Source of the DNA: Planctomycetota bacterium
GTDB taxonomy: Bacteria; Planctomycetota; B15-G4; SIAN01
Length of the DNA: 64,000 nucleotides
NCBI GenBank assembly: GCA_028289345.1
Contig: JANQQL010000028.1
Coordinates: 1 to 64,000 of the forward strand
Reading direction: 5' to 3'
The notes under the pieces are model-generated. The model saw only the letters and a program-made list of their open reading frames with translations, was not told the origin of the DNA and ran no database searches. Made by a program: the position numbers and the translations under genes. Positions 51,319-60,655 of the stretch are shown piece after piece. Each line of letters begins with the position of its first letter. Within the stretch, counting starts at the first letter, position 1.

Positions 51319-51906
51319 ATGATCAGTCTCAGTCTCGCGGCGATTGCCGCGTCATTCCTTGCGTTTGCACCGGTCGGTAGTTCCAAGGACAAAGAGACGT
51401 TCTCCGTCGGCATCATCAAGATGCAAATTCCCGACGGTTTCGTGGGCGAATTCGAGGACAAGGTCGCCATTCTCCGACCCGGCCAGGACGAAGAACCGAT
51501 CGTCGTCATGCACGTCACCAGCTTCTCGACGGACAAGAACTATCCGATCAACGGCAAGTACTACGATGGGGATGCTCCCAAGCAACTGCTGGGCGCCTTG
51601 GTCGACATCGACGCCGAAAACAACTTCGCCAAGAAGACTCGTCCCGGGTCGGTGAAGAAAACAAAGAGCAAACACGTCGATTACTACATGGCCACGAACA
51701 AGGGCAAGCGCACGCCATCCGAACAATCGGGCGCTCCCGACTCGGAGCCCGTCCCCTATCACGTCATCCACTTGTTTGTCAAAGACAAGTCCACGACCGG
51801 TTTCGAGTACGTGATTCTGCACATGCAGGAAAAGACGGCGAAAGCCCACTCGAGCCAAATCAAGAAGATGCTGCAATCCCTCGAGTACGCCGGTCTGGGA
51901 CGCTGA
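51319..51906 (+). CDS. Exported protein of unknown function
   Basis: The 195-residue protein has a signal peptide (MISLSLAAIAASFLAFAPVG) and a single alpha/beta domain with VGIIKMQIPDGFVGEF, DEEPIVVMHVTSFSTDKNYP and a C-terminal helix region THSSQIKKML-like (KAHSSQIKKMLQSLEYAG). The layout is reminiscent of the PsbP/TraB type of small exported domains used to assess stress responses, but I cannot name the family. GGAGG precedes the ATG by eight bases. It is followed 31 bp later by the DUF1570 gene and probably shares its transcript. Confidence 0.6.
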   Translation: MISLSLAAIAASFLAFAPVGSSKDKETFSVGIIKMQIPDGFVGEFEDKVAILRPGQDEEPIVVMHVTSFSTDKNYPINGKYYDGDAPKQLLGALVDIDAENNFAKKTRPGSVKKTKSKHVDYYMATNKGKRTPSEQSGAPDSEPVPYHVIHLFVKDKSTTGFEYVILHMQEKTAKAHSSQIKKMLQSLEYAGLGR

Positions 51907-51937
51907 CACACTCAGTCGGAACGGAGTCATCGGAATC

Positions 51938-54391
51938 GTGCACGCCCAACTTCTCTGGCGAGCGGCGGGGACGGCCCTGCTCTCGTTGCTCCTCCCCTGT
52001 TCCTCGTTGGCTGGGTCAGATGCCCCTCGGACCCAAGACGTCCAAAGCCTACTCGACGAGGGTGATTATGGCCGCGCCCTCGAACTCGCCGAAACGGCTC
52101 TCGAGTATCAGCCCGAAGACGTAACACTGCTCCAGCTGGCGGTGTCTGCCGCGGAAGGCCTCGAGAACTACGACCTGGGTGTTTACTACGCGAAGGTCGC
52201 GGTGGACATCTTGCGCGAATCGGAGGACGCCAAAGCCGCCGCGGAAAAGATTGCGGAGCTGGAAGGCCAGATCGCAGAGCTGGACCTGATTGCCTCCGGA
52301 ACTCCCGAGCTCGTCTCCAAGTTCGAGGAGTTCACGGGCAAGATGTTCGACCTGGGAAAGCTCTCCGCCAGCCGCAAGCTCTGGGTGAACGCGGCCGACT
52401 GCTTTCTCAACTGTCGCGGAACCAGCCTTGAATCCAGGGCGCGCGGGGAACTCGACAAGCTGTATGCCAACAAGAAAGCGGCCACCGCACTGGTGGAGTC
52501 CGGCGTCGAGCTCCCTGCCGTTCCCCGCACGCCGCGGGAACTCCGGCGCCTGGCCGCCCGGGACGCGGATCACTCGGACTGGGAGGAATGCTACGAGTCC
52601 AAGACATCGAACTACGAGATCAAGACCAACTTCGGCTACGAGGTTTTCCAGTCCATCGAACTCGCGCTCGAACAGATGAACAAGTTCTATCGCAAGGTGT
52701 TCTCGGAGAAGAACCCCAAGCGCATCGGGATTCGTGTCTACGCCACTCGCAAAGAGTTCGACTGGTACGAAGGACGCCAACGGGGCCAGACCATTCCCCA
52801 GTCCGTGGGCGGATTCTTCAATCCCCGCGAACGGTACGTGGCCACCTACAATCCGCTGACCATCGGGCGGCCCATGTCGGAGCTGTGGTCGACCCTGTTC
52901 CACGAAGCATCCCACCAGTTCACGGAGGAGATCTCCAAGGACCTGATTCCGACCTGGCTCAACGAGGGCACGGCTTCTTACTTCGAAGGCGCTCGCCTTC
53001 TTCCCAACCGCTCCGTGACCAAGAACGACATTCCGGAAGGCCGTCTTCGAAGCCTGAAGACCGTGCTGAAGTCCGGGAATCCCACGCTGCAGGACGTGGT
53101 GTCCTACCACAAGCCGGGCTCTTATCCGGGTCGCTACTACCCCGTCGGGTGGGGGCTCGCGTACTTCATGCACAACTATGAAAACGAGAAGTGCGAGCGG
53201 GTCTACCTGAAGCCATACCAGGACTTTTTGAAGTCCTACCGCCGCGACGTCAAGGCAGACGCGTTCGACCACTTCCTGCACCACTTCGTCAAGAAAGCCG
53301 GGCAGCCCGAGATCAAGACCTTCGAGGACTTCGAAGCCCGGTTCCGTGAGTGGATCCTCGAGCTCCACGAGAACTACTTTGGTCCATCGACGAAGTACGA
53401 CACGTGGATCGAGAAAGCCCAGAAACAACGCTCGTTCGGCAAGGACGAAGCGGCCCAGGAGAGCTACCGGTTCGCGCTGCGTAAGCGTCCCGAGGGGGTC
53501 GCTGGGCTCGTGGGTCTTGCCGAGATTCTGACCGAGGCCAAGCAGAAGGACGCGGCCATCTTCTACTACCGCAAGGCACTGCGTGAAGCCGCGGGCCTGC
53601 CGGCGGAGGCGCCGATCCCTTTCCTCGGCAACACCACTCCCAAAGAGTTCGAGGGGCAGGTGATCGCCAAACTCGAAAAGCTGGACCGCAAGCTGGCGAC
53701 CGGAGTGGTCGAGGCGAATCAGGCATTCACCGACGCCGCACTGGAAGCCGCTCAGGCCTACGCCGGTGGTGGCTATCCACGCCAGGCGCTGACCATCCTC
53801 AATGACACGATCGCGCTCCTCGGACCTCACCGTTCCTTGACTTCAGAGCGCCGCAGCATCGGCGAGCGCTCGGGCGTCGAGCTGCGGCGATGGAGACGAG
53901 CCCCCGTCGATCCGCAATCCCCGGACTGGTCCGGGCGAGAAGAAGCCTGGCAGACCAAGAACGGGCGGATCGTGGCGGACACCAAAGAGGGAATGGCGGC
54001 CCTGGTCTACCGCCCGGATGTTCCGGAACGGTATCAGCTGGAAGTGGCGTTCCGAGACACCAACGGCGAGAACCCAACGTGCGGGCTCATCTTCGGGATC
54101 AACAACGAGTCCCCCTCTCAGCTGCTCCGCGTGAATCCGAGGGCGATCATGATGCACGAAATGATCAACCCGGACGAAGTGGACATCGAGAAGTCCGTGC
54201 TCGGCGCTTTCAGCAAGGAGCAATACCAGAGCTTCAAGCTGCGGGTCGACGTCGAGCCGGGGCGCGTCAAGGTTTTCGTCGACGACAAGGCCGTCAAGGA
54301 GGTCGAACTGGACCGCACGAAGTGTCGTGGCAACATTGGAATCTTCGTCCAGGGACAGGCGACCATCGAGAGCTGCCGACTGCTCTATTGA
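51938..54391 (+). CDS. Exported DUF1570-like metalloprotease-fold protein with TPRs
   Basis: The 817-residue protein has a signal peptide, helical TPR-like repeats up to about residue 200, and then a peptidase-like domain with the gluzincin motif HEASH near residue 322 preceded by STLF and followed by IPTWLNEGTASYFEG, where the second Glu ligand should lie. This combination matches DUF1570. TPR units return near residues 485-620, and the last 150 residues form a DUF1080/LamG-like beta domain. The GTG start at 51938 has only a weak ribosome site. It should act outside the cytoplasm; the protein substrate is unknown. Confidence 0.8.
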   Translation: MHAQLLWRAAGTALLSLLLPCSSLAGSDAPRTQDVQSLLDEGDYGRALELAETALEYQPEDVTLLQLAVSAAEGLENYDLGVYYAKVAVDILRESEDAKAAAEKIAELEGQIAELDLIASGTPELVSKFEEFTGKMFDLGKLSASRKLWVNAADCFLNCRGTSLESRARGELDKLYANKKAATALVESGVELPAVPRTPRELRRLAARDADHSDWEECYESKTSNYEIKTNFGYEVFQSIELALEQMNKFYRKVFSEKNPKRIGIRVYATRKEFDWYEGRQRGQTIPQSVGGFFNPRERYVATYNPLTIGRPMSELWSTLFHEASHQFTEEISKDLIPTWLNEGTASYFEGARLLPNRSVTKNDIPEGRLRSLKTVLKSGNPTLQDVVSYHKPGSYPGRYYPVGWGLAYFMHNYENEKCERVYLKPYQDFLKSYRRDVKADAFDHFLHHFVKKAGQPEIKTFEDFEARFREWILELHENYFGPSTKYDTWIEKAQKQRSFGKDEAAQESYRFALRKRPEGVAGLVGLAEILTEAKQKDAAIFYYRKALREAAGLPAEAPIPFLGNTTPKEFEGQVIAKLEKLDRKLATGVVEANQAFTDAALEAAQAYAGGGYPRQALTILNDTIALLGPHRSLTSERRSIGERSGVELRRWRRAPVDPQSPDWSGREEAWQTKNGRIVADTKEGMAALVYRPDVPERYQLEVAFRDTNGENPTCGLIFGINNESPSQLLRVNPRAIMMHEMINPDEVDIEKSVLGAFSKEQYQSFKLRVDVEPGRVKVFVDDKAVKEVELDRTKCRGNIGIFVQGQATIESCRLLY

Positions 54392-54422
54392 CGGCAAGAG
54401 GGCCGGTCGCCTTCTCCTCCCC

Positions 54423-54584
54423 GAGCCCGTTGTTGAACGAGCCTTCCGGCCCTCGATTGGATCTTTTCGCCTCCGCCCTCTCCTTCCAACCCCGGACGAA
54501 TCCAGCGATTCACCGGGGTGCGATTCTTCGTCGGGGAAGGGAGTCTTTCGATCGGCCCTCCGAGGCCTTTTTCAGCGGTGTGCG
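54423..54584. repeat. Diverged copy of the AGCAGGCC palindromic repeat
   Basis: The stretch aligns with the reverse complement of the copy at 60443-60602: TGTTGAACGAGCC, GATCTTTTCGCCTCCGCC, CGGACGAATCCAGCGATTC, TCGATCGGCCCTCCGAGGCC and TTTTTCAGCGG at the end. It lies directly upstream of the GT-C gene at 54605. Confidence 0.7.
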
Positions 54585-54604
54585 ACGGTCGCTATGGTTT
54601 GGCG

Positions 54605-55984
54605 ATGAGCCCGCCCCGCCGATTCTGGTTTGGTCTGCTGTCCCTCGCCCTACTGGCAGGATTCCTCCGAGGATGGGTCCTGTGGAGCGCCGAGCCGATC
54701 GCCCTGGTCGGCGACGAGACGTACTACACAGAAATGGCGGTCCGCTTGGGACTTGGCCAGGAACATTGTTCGAAGGTGCGGCAATCCTGCGCCGGTTGGC
54801 CACCGGGACAGCCTTATGTCCTGTCTTGGTTTCTGACGGATCCGACCTCCGGCAAAGTGTCGCTTCAAGAAGCCGCCAAGACCTTCCGACTCGTCGAGTC
54901 GGGATGGGGGACCCTTCTGGTGATGCTGGTGGGAATCCTGGGCTGCACGCTGTTTGATCACCGGACCGGGCTGCTGGCCGCGGCCTTCGCCACCGTCTCC
55001 CCCACGTTCATCAGTTTCAGCCATGCGTTGTGGGCAGAAACAACATTCGCGTGCCTCCTCCTGGGGGCCTGGATCCTGGTCGTCCAGGGCTCCCGCCGTC
55101 GATGCTGGTGGCTGGCCATCCCCGCAGGGCTTCTGTTCGGGGCTTCCGCGCTGACTCGAGAAATTGGCCTTCCTTTGGCGGGCGCGGCCGCGCTCTGGTG
55201 GGCCATCCGCAGCTCCGGGCCTCGCTTGGAACGTTGGTGCACGGCCGGAGTCCTGCTCGCTTGCACCGTGTTGACCATCGCTCCGTGGACCATTCGCAAT
55301 TGGCAGCGTTTCCACCGGTTGGTTCCGATCTCGACCGCGGGATGGATGGGAATGCGCGAAGGGAACACTCTGGGCGACGACTGGCGAACCCCCGACGTGG
55401 CCGCACTCCGCGCGTTCCGCCAGCGCCACCTCGCCATCAAGGACGAACTGCAGCGCATGGATCAGGCGCGAGCCGAGGCCTTGGAGCTCATTGAACAAGA
55501 ACAGCCCTGGTGGATCGTCAAGAAGGTGCTGCGCAACTCCGCGCTGCTGTTCTCCCCAGACTCCTTCCTATTCAAGCGCGTGAGCCGAGGCGCCTATGGA
55601 GAGCTTTCCTTGACGACGATTCGTGCCTTGCTGATCGCGACTTTGATCTGGTACCTCGGAGTGGGACTGCTTGGATTGCGGGGAGCCGCGGCAGCAGCCC
55701 CCGACCACAGGTACTTTCTTCTGCTTGCCTTCCTCGTCGTCACCGGACTTCACATCGTGGCCCAGGCCACCTCGCGCTACCGCTTCCCTCTCATGCCTTT
55801 GGTCACGATTTTTGCTGCCTGGGGAGTCATCCACTGGCGAAGTTCCGAGCGACTCTCCTGCGGGGCCCGTTGGGGGACGGCCATTCTCGCGGGAGTGTTC
55901 TTACTTTGGTGCGCTCCCGCGTTCTTCGATGACGCGGTCTCGCTGTGGAACGTCGGCACCTACGTGGATCCGCAACGACCCTAG
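54605..55984 (+). CDS. ArnT-like GT-C glycosyltransferase
   Basis: The 459-residue protein has about ten membrane helices. The first outer loop contains VGDETYYTEMAVRLGLGQ with the acidic pair D-E, and then WPPGQPYVLSWF. This GDExxY...PPG..P arrangement is typical of the ArnT/PMT (GT83) family, which moves sugars from polyprenyl phosphate to lipid or protein. No Shine-Dalgarno lies before the ATG at 54605, which follows a repeat copy by 20 bp. The substrate may be an envelope glycolipid. Confidence 0.75.
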   Translation: MSPPRRFWFGLLSLALLAGFLRGWVLWSAEPIALVGDETYYTEMAVRLGLGQEHCSKVRQSCAGWPPGQPYVLSWFLTDPTSGKVSLQEAAKTFRLVESGWGTLLVMLVGILGCTLFDHRTGLLAAAFATVSPTFISFSHALWAETTFACLLLGAWILVVQGSRRRCWWLAIPAGLLFGASALTREIGLPLAGAAALWWAIRSSGPRLERWCTAGVLLACTVLTIAPWTIRNWQRFHRLVPISTAGWMGMREGNTLGDDWRTPDVAALRAFRQRHLAIKDELQRMDQARAEALELIEQEQPWWIVKKVLRNSALLFSPDSFLFKRVSRGAYGELSLTTIRALLIATLIWYLGVGLLGLRGAAAAAPDHRYFLLLAFLVVTGLHIVAQATSRYRFPLMPLVTIFAAWGVIHWRSSERLSCGARWGTAILAGVFLLWCAPAFFDDAVSLWNVGTYVDPQRP

Positions 55985-56040
55985 CCGGGGTCATTCATGA
56001 AACCGCGAAAAGGAACCTTCCTGCCTCACCGGCCGGAGGA

Positions 56041-56153
56041 CCGATCCTTCGACACCCGATCGGATCTATTCGCCTCCGCTCTCGAGTCCTCGACGAACGG
56101 ATCGACTCGCCTCGGTCCGACTCCTCGGCGCAAATCAGAATTCTCCGATCGGC
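56041..56153. repeat. Diverged partial copy of the AGCAGGCC repeat
   Basis: The centre of the repeat is recognisable: CCCGATCGGATCTATTCGCC, CCTCGACGAACGGATCGACT, then GGTCCGACTCCTCGGCG and TCCGATCGGCC. The AGCAGGCC tips are not visible. A related short ATTCATGAA motif lies just to the left at 55991. Confidence 0.55.
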
Positions 56154-56196
56154 CATGGGAAGACATTCGGCCATGGGAGGACATTTCCCGCCGCTG

Positions 56197-57147
56197 CTAG
56201 TCTTGGTGCCGAGCCAGTTCGGCTTCCGAAGCCAGGCAGCCAAAGGCGGGCCAGAACGACCCCGCCACCACTTCCTCGAAGATTTCCAGGGCTCGTGATT
56301 CCCGACCATGGTGCAAGTGCCAGGCACCCAATCCGAACCCGAGGGTTGCGTTCTCGAGGGCTCCCTCCCCCTGCCGTTCGAGAATCTCTGCTTCACTCAA
56401 ACTGCCTTGGAAAAGGCGGAGCAGCGCGTGGTAGTCGTGGTTCTCAAGAAGGTCCATCTGCTCTCGGATCTCGGCCAAGAGCTTGCTCGCCTGATCGTCC
56501 TGCCCTAGTCGCCAATGGGTCAAGACGTTCCAGTAGGCCGCCGCCACGAACATGTCGTCGTTGATTCGACTGAACTCGAGGCAACGCTGCCAAACCGGAA
56601 GCGCCTCCTGCCATCGCCCTTGAACGAAAAGCCCGAGCCCCCGGTGGTACTCAATGTTCGAGTGGGTCGTGGAGCGGGGAACTCCGGCGGAATTTGGCGC
56701 ACCATCTTCCTCGAGCTGGTCGTCAAAGCTCTCGGCAAGCTTGGATGCCACTCGCAAGTCTTCTTCGGCCAACTCCAGTTCTCGAATCGTCAGGTAGCGA
56801 TGACCTCGATGGCGGCGGAGTCGGTAGGAATCAGGAAACTCCTCGAGAGCTTGCCCGTAGACCGCGATCGCTTCCCGGTAGCGGCCGAGATACCCCAATC
56901 GCCGCCCGTGCCAGATGGCCGCCATCTCGTCCGGCTGCCGAAGATGGCGCACCCGGGCGTCTTCCAGGTCCTGTTCAAGTTCGTGCTGGCGATCCGCAGA
57001 AAGAGTGGGGCGAACCAATTCCACGTCCAGGAGGGACGTGGCTTCGACCAAGTTCGAATCCGCCGATCCCGACGAGCAGGACCAAAGACTCACGACGACC
57101 GGGGCGGCGAGCAACCACCGCCAGACGGACGAGCGAATGCATCTCAT
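56197..57147 (-). CDS. TPR lipoprotein
   Basis: The 316-residue protein has a basic signal peptide with an unusual lipobox (SLWSC, Cys24). The mature part contains TPR-like helices: AIWHGRRLGYLGRYREAIAV, YGQALEEFPDSYRLRRHRGH, and GLGLFVQGRWQEALPVWQRC. It is the last of four genes that read in the same direction from the ECF sigma. The start at ATG 57147 gives a normal signal peptide. It may be a periplasmic scaffold for the clostripain-like protease encoded before it; that link is inference from order. Confidence 0.65.
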   Translation of the reverse strand: MRCIRSSVWRWLLAAPVVVSLWSCSSGSADSNLVEATSLLDVELVRPTLSADRQHELEQDLEDARVRHLRQPDEMAAIWHGRRLGYLGRYREAIAVYGQALEEFPDSYRLRRHRGHRYLTIRELELAEEDLRVASKLAESFDDQLEEDGAPNSAGVPRSTTHSNIEYHRGLGLFVQGRWQEALPVWQRCLEFSRINDDMFVAAAYWNVLTHWRLGQDDQASKLLAEIREQMDLLENHDYHALLRLFQGSLSEAEILERQGEGALENATLGFGLGAWHLHHGRESRALEIFEEVVAGSFWPAFGCLASEAELARHQD

Positions 57148-57214
57148 GGCGGAATCCAAAAGTCAGTAGAAAGCGAACCCAGGACCTTTGGCGGCAGTCC
57201 TCGGACCGGTCAGC

Positions 57215-58630
57215 TTACCAGCGGTAGCCGTTCGACCCGGCTCGTTCTCCGTCGAACCACTGGTCCAACATCTCGAACCAGTTCTCCACCGTTCCGTTGG
57301 CCGGTTCCGCTCCATCGGCACACCAGGCCCAACGCCCGGATCCCCGCGTCGAGCGCGAAGCCTCCAGAGGCGTGTACCAGTCGAATTGGCTCCACCGACT
57401 GGACCCGGGCATGCCCCGGGAAACGCTCTCCTCTCCGGGAAGCACGATGAAAACACCGTTCTTGCCAGGAGCGAATCCTTCGTAGCCGCTCATGGCGAAC
57501 GAGGCGAGGACGAACTCGTCCAGGGATTCCATGACGACTTGCGCTGCTTCGCGAGCCTCGGGCGCGAACTCGTCGTGGCTCGCACATCGCCGCGCGAGGT
57601 CATAGAGATCCACGTATGGTCGATCGGCGAGTTCGCTTCCAGTGTAGTTCATGACGCATCCCGCCGACCCCGGTCCACGCACCGCCATCATCACGTCCTT
57701 CGCATTCGTTGCCGACAACTGAATCGCCCATTGATCGACCGCTTCTTTGACCGCGTCGGCACCAAACAAGTCGTAAGCCGCCACCGCTTCGAAACGCGCT
57801 CGCTCGGCGTCTTGGGGATGGCGCTCGACATGTTCGAGACGCCCCTTGCCCCCCTCCTCGATCAGCAGCTTCGCAAACTGCTCCGCGGTCAAGTGAGCCG
57901 GATCGAACTGCCCTTGGCTCAGGGGAACCTCGCTCGAAGGAGACCGTACCCGCGCAAACGCTCGCCCCCAATCCAAGGGCGGACCGGCGTTGGGAATCGC
58001 AACCAGAGTCTCCGCATAGAAGCCGCCGTTGCCGGGTCGCCACTGATAGGCGATTTCGATGCCCCCCATGTTGCACAGCTCGAGGCCGAGGAAATCCACC
58101 GCTTCGTCCTCGCCAAGAACCTCGGTCAACTCGGGAATGCCCATCTCCGTTCCACTCTCTTCGTCGGGACACATGGCAATGCCATCGGCATGACTGTAGA
58201 TCATCAATCCGTAACGCCGAGCGGGATAGTGCCGCTTCGCGAACGAGATGAACTTGCGCAGGTTCTCCGGGTTCCCGGAGTCGCACTCGAACTCCGAGTC
58301 GAGAGTCATCTCGGGGAACTCCTCGCCGCCGGCCAGCCGTTCCGCGGAGTCCTTGCGGAGCCGATAGAGCCGTGCTCCGGTGAAGTCTTCTCCCAGAGCC
58401 GTGGCGTCATTGGAGAACTCGCGGCTGCGATCCAGGAAGAGAAGCATCTCGATCCCGGGATCGTCATCCCACGCCTGGCGCACGTCGTCCAGGAACGAAA
58501 GGATCGGTCCGTCCGCATTGTTGTCCGCGGCACCATAAATGAGGAACGTCCAGGGTTGGGCCTCCCCATCGAACCCCACAGAGATCAAACTCGTGGTCGT
58601 CCACAGCAAAGATGTCGCAAAACCAACCAT
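57215..58630 (-). CDS. Exported clostripain-family (C11) cysteine protease
   Basis: The 471-residue protein has a signal peptide and the C11 fold: TFLIYGAADNNADGPILSFL near the N-terminus, the catalytic His in YGLMIYSHADGIA, and the Cys in FLGLELCNMGGIEIAYQW. These match clostripain-type Arg-specific proteases and PmC11. The ATG at 58630 is preferred because GGAGG lies eight bases upstream. It follows the FecR gene in the same direction. The family is secreted or periplasmic in bacteria, so the sigma/FecR pair may control its production. Confidence 0.82.
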   Translation of the reverse strand: MVGFATSLLWTTTSLISVGFDGEAQPWTFLIYGAADNNADGPILSFLDDVRQAWDDDPGIEMLLFLDRSREFSNDATALGEDFTGARLYRLRKDSAERLAGGEEFPEMTLDSEFECDSGNPENLRKFISFAKRHYPARRYGLMIYSHADGIAMCPDEESGTEMGIPELTEVLGEDEAVDFLGLELCNMGGIEIAYQWRPGNGGFYAETLVAIPNAGPPLDWGRAFARVRSPSSEVPLSQGQFDPAHLTAEQFAKLLIEEGGKGRLEHVERHPQDAERARFEAVAAYDLFGADAVKEAVDQWAIQLSATNAKDVMMAVRGPGSAGCVMNYTGSELADRPYVDLYDLARRCASHDEFAPEAREAAQVVMESLDEFVLASFAMSGYEGFAPGKNGVFIVLPGEESVSRGMPGSSRWSQFDWYTPLEASRSTRGSGRWAWCADGAEPANGTVENWFEMLDQWFDGERAGSNGYRW

Positions 58631-58807
58631 CAGACCGACCTCCATCGCCGGGGGTGGGGCCCCCGCTGCGCCGAATGGGAAAACCAGCGCGGGCCTCCCA
58701 CGGGCCCGTCCGTCGACATCTGCCGACTCCACAAAGACTGATCAGGAACCGGGAACGTTGGAAATTGGTTCACGCTCGGGCTGGCAGAGACCAAACACCT
58801 GGGAGAA

Positions 58808-59731
58808 TCAGTCTTCCCACTCGGCGCCATCGCGAAGCATGCTGAGCTTCATCGATTCCATGCCTTCCAGGTCCTGGAAGTCCGTCTGCTCGCCGTCTTT
58901 GCGAACGACCCAGCGCTTGCCCGGCGGGATCATTCGGTCATCGCCGCGCATCTTGTTGGTGACCCCCACTTCGCCTTCAAAGACACAGATGCAGGTCCCT
59001 TCGTCATTGCGAATGACCGCCACGGTCGTTCCCGTGACGCGAACTTCGGCCTCCGGAGTCGTGATGATCAAGGTCGGTCGGAAACACGGTGCCGTCGTGA
59101 GCCGCACCTCCCCTCCTTCGAGTTCGCAGTCGAGGCGCGGTCCCCAGCGCTGAATTCCCGGCAGTTTGGCCTTGGTTTGGGGAGTGTAGACCCACAACAG
59201 GTCTCTCTCGCCGAGCAACGTCAACTCCGTGTCTTTTCCGGTTTGCACCATGCGCTCCCCGGACATTTCCGGCCACGGCTCCCCGGGGCCCGGCGGTCGG
59301 ACCGGCTTGCCGTCGACCAGCACCTCTCCTTCCCCCACGACCGTGGCCTGCTGCCAATCCAAGTATTGGACCACGAAAAAGTGAGAGTAGACCATCCACA
59401 CCAGCGCCGCCGCGGCCGCCAGCGACGGACCAAGCACCACCCAACGACGTCGCGTGGGGTTTGGCTCTTCGCGAACGCGACGGGAGCGGGGATGCCCCGC
59501 CCTTCGCGAACCGCTGCGCCGCAACCGAGGTGATGTCGATGGCGAGGGATCAGGCGTTTCGGAAGTCCGCGGCGCATCGGACGGTTGGTTTTCCTCGGAA
59601 GCACTCGGCGAAACAAACTGCTGACGCAGTCGCATGCGGAAGTCGTCGCGCGGAGTTTCCTCCGGCAACGAGCGGATCTCATCGCGTGCGCGTTGTTCTT
59701 CGGGGCGCATGGGTCGGCGGCGCTCGGTCAT
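58808..59731 (-). CDS. FecR-domain anti-sigma-like membrane protein
   Basis: The 307-residue protein has an N-terminal cytoplasmic part with RPEEQRARDEIRSLPEETPR, an Arg/Pro/Ser-rich linker, one membrane helix near residue 105 (GPSLAAAAALVWMVYSHFFV) and an outer FecR domain (TVVGEGEVLVDGKPV, LIITTPEAEVRVTGTTVAVI, then FEGEVGVTN). In known systems FecR proteins control a partner ECF sigma by sensing at the envelope. The ATG overlaps the sigma stop (ATGA), so the two are coupled. Cys in TCICV are unusual for the family. Confidence 0.85.
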   Translation of the reverse strand: MTERRRPMRPEEQRARDEIRSLPEETPRDDFRMRLRQQFVSPSASEENQPSDAPRTSETPDPSPSTSPRLRRSGSRRAGHPRSRRVREEPNPTRRRWVVLGPSLAAAAALVWMVYSHFFVVQYLDWQQATVVGEGEVLVDGKPVRPPGPGEPWPEMSGERMVQTGKDTELTLLGERDLLWVYTPQTKAKLPGIQRWGPRLDCELEGGEVRLTTAPCFRPTLIITTPEAEVRVTGTTVAVIRNDEGTCICVFEGEVGVTNKMRGDDRMIPPGKRWVVRKDGEQTDFQDLEGMESMKLSMLRDGAEWED

Positions 59732-60348
59732 TGCAGCACCTCCTTGAGCGTCCGACCCAAAGCCGCGATTGCTCGCGAGTAACACTTTCTCGTCGCCATT
59801 GGTGAGAGGTCGACGATCGGTGCGATCTCTTGATGGCTCAGTCCTTCGTAGTCGCGAAGAACGATGACCATGCGCTGCAAGTCGGGCAGTGACTTGAGCG
59901 CCTTCTGAACCATCCGTGCACGTTCCTTCTGAAGCAGGGCTCCTTCTGGACCGGACTCCGGTCGCTCGCGAGTTTCGAGTGCCTCGAACGGCGCCACTCC
60001 CACCGGCTTCTCGCGAGAAGGGGATCGGAGTGAGTCACGAAACAAGTTGTGAACGATGGTCAACATCCAGGGCCACGGATTTCGTTTCGGGTCCAACGTT
60101 CCCACGGAACGTTGAACTCTCAAGAAGACTTCCTGGGTGAGGTCTTCGGCTCCCTCTCGAGTGCCGCTCAACCGGAACGCCACCTGATAGATTCGGTCGA
60201 AGTAGGTGTCGAAAAAGACCTCGAGAGCCTCGGGATCTCGTTCGGCCACCCGTCGCAGCATCTCGGGAGACAGCGACGCCCCGTCATTGGATACGGATCC
60301 CGGGCCAGATCGTGACCGCTGCTCAGAAGACGGGAGGGGATCCTGCAT
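59728..60348 (-). CDS. ECF-type RNA polymerase sigma factor
   Basis: The 206-residue protein has sigma region 2 with FFDTYFDRIYQVAFRLSGTR, the DLTQEVFLRVQ motif, and region 4 with LPDLQRMVIVLRDYEGLSHQ and PIVDLSPMATRKCYSRAIAA. It is cotranslated with the FecR gene. The first of a four-gene minus-strand run, its promoter should lie between 60349 and the repeat at 60443. Confidence 0.9.
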   Translation of the reverse strand: MQDPLPSSEQRSRSGPGSVSNDGASLSPEMLRRVAERDPEALEVFFDTYFDRIYQVAFRLSGTREGAEDLTQEVFLRVQRSVGTLDPKRNPWPWMLTIVHNLFRDSLRSPSREKPVGVAPFEALETRERPESGPEGALLQKERARMVQKALKSLPDLQRMVIVLRDYEGLSHQEIAPIVDLSPMATRKCYSRAIAALGRTLKEVLQ

Positions 60349-60442
60349 CGGGTCCGCCAGAGAAAACGGGGGCGTCGGAAATATACGGTCTTTTTCCGGT
60401 CACACCTCTCTTCTCTCCCCGTACGGCATCGCGCTTACGCCC

Positions 60443-60602
60443 AGCAGGCCGTTGAAAAAGGCCTCGGCTGGCCGATCGAGAGATTTTCGTTTCCGCCTCG
60501 GAGTGGGACCGCAGGCGAGTCGCTGGATTCGTCGAGGATTCGCGGACCAAGACGGAGGCGAAAGGTCCGATCGGACGCCGAAGACTTTCTCAGCGGCCTG
60601 CT
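60443..60602. repeat. Best full copy of the ~160 bp AGCAGGCC palindromic repeat
   Basis: It runs from AGCAGGCCGTTGAAAAAGGC to ...AAGACTTTCTCAGCGGCCTGCT. The reverse complement of the right half closely matches the left half (AGCAGGCCGCTGAGAAAGTC, ...CGATCGG..., ...TTTCGCCTCCGTCTTGG...), so the whole is a long imperfect hairpin. It contains no gene. Other copies lie at 3600, 9008, 54423 and 56041, with bare tips at 6036 and 11255. Confidence 0.85.
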
Positions 60603-60655
60603 CGCTTCGGCCCGGAATCTCCTGGGCCTGTCGATTCACGGAGGAAGTTCGAGAG

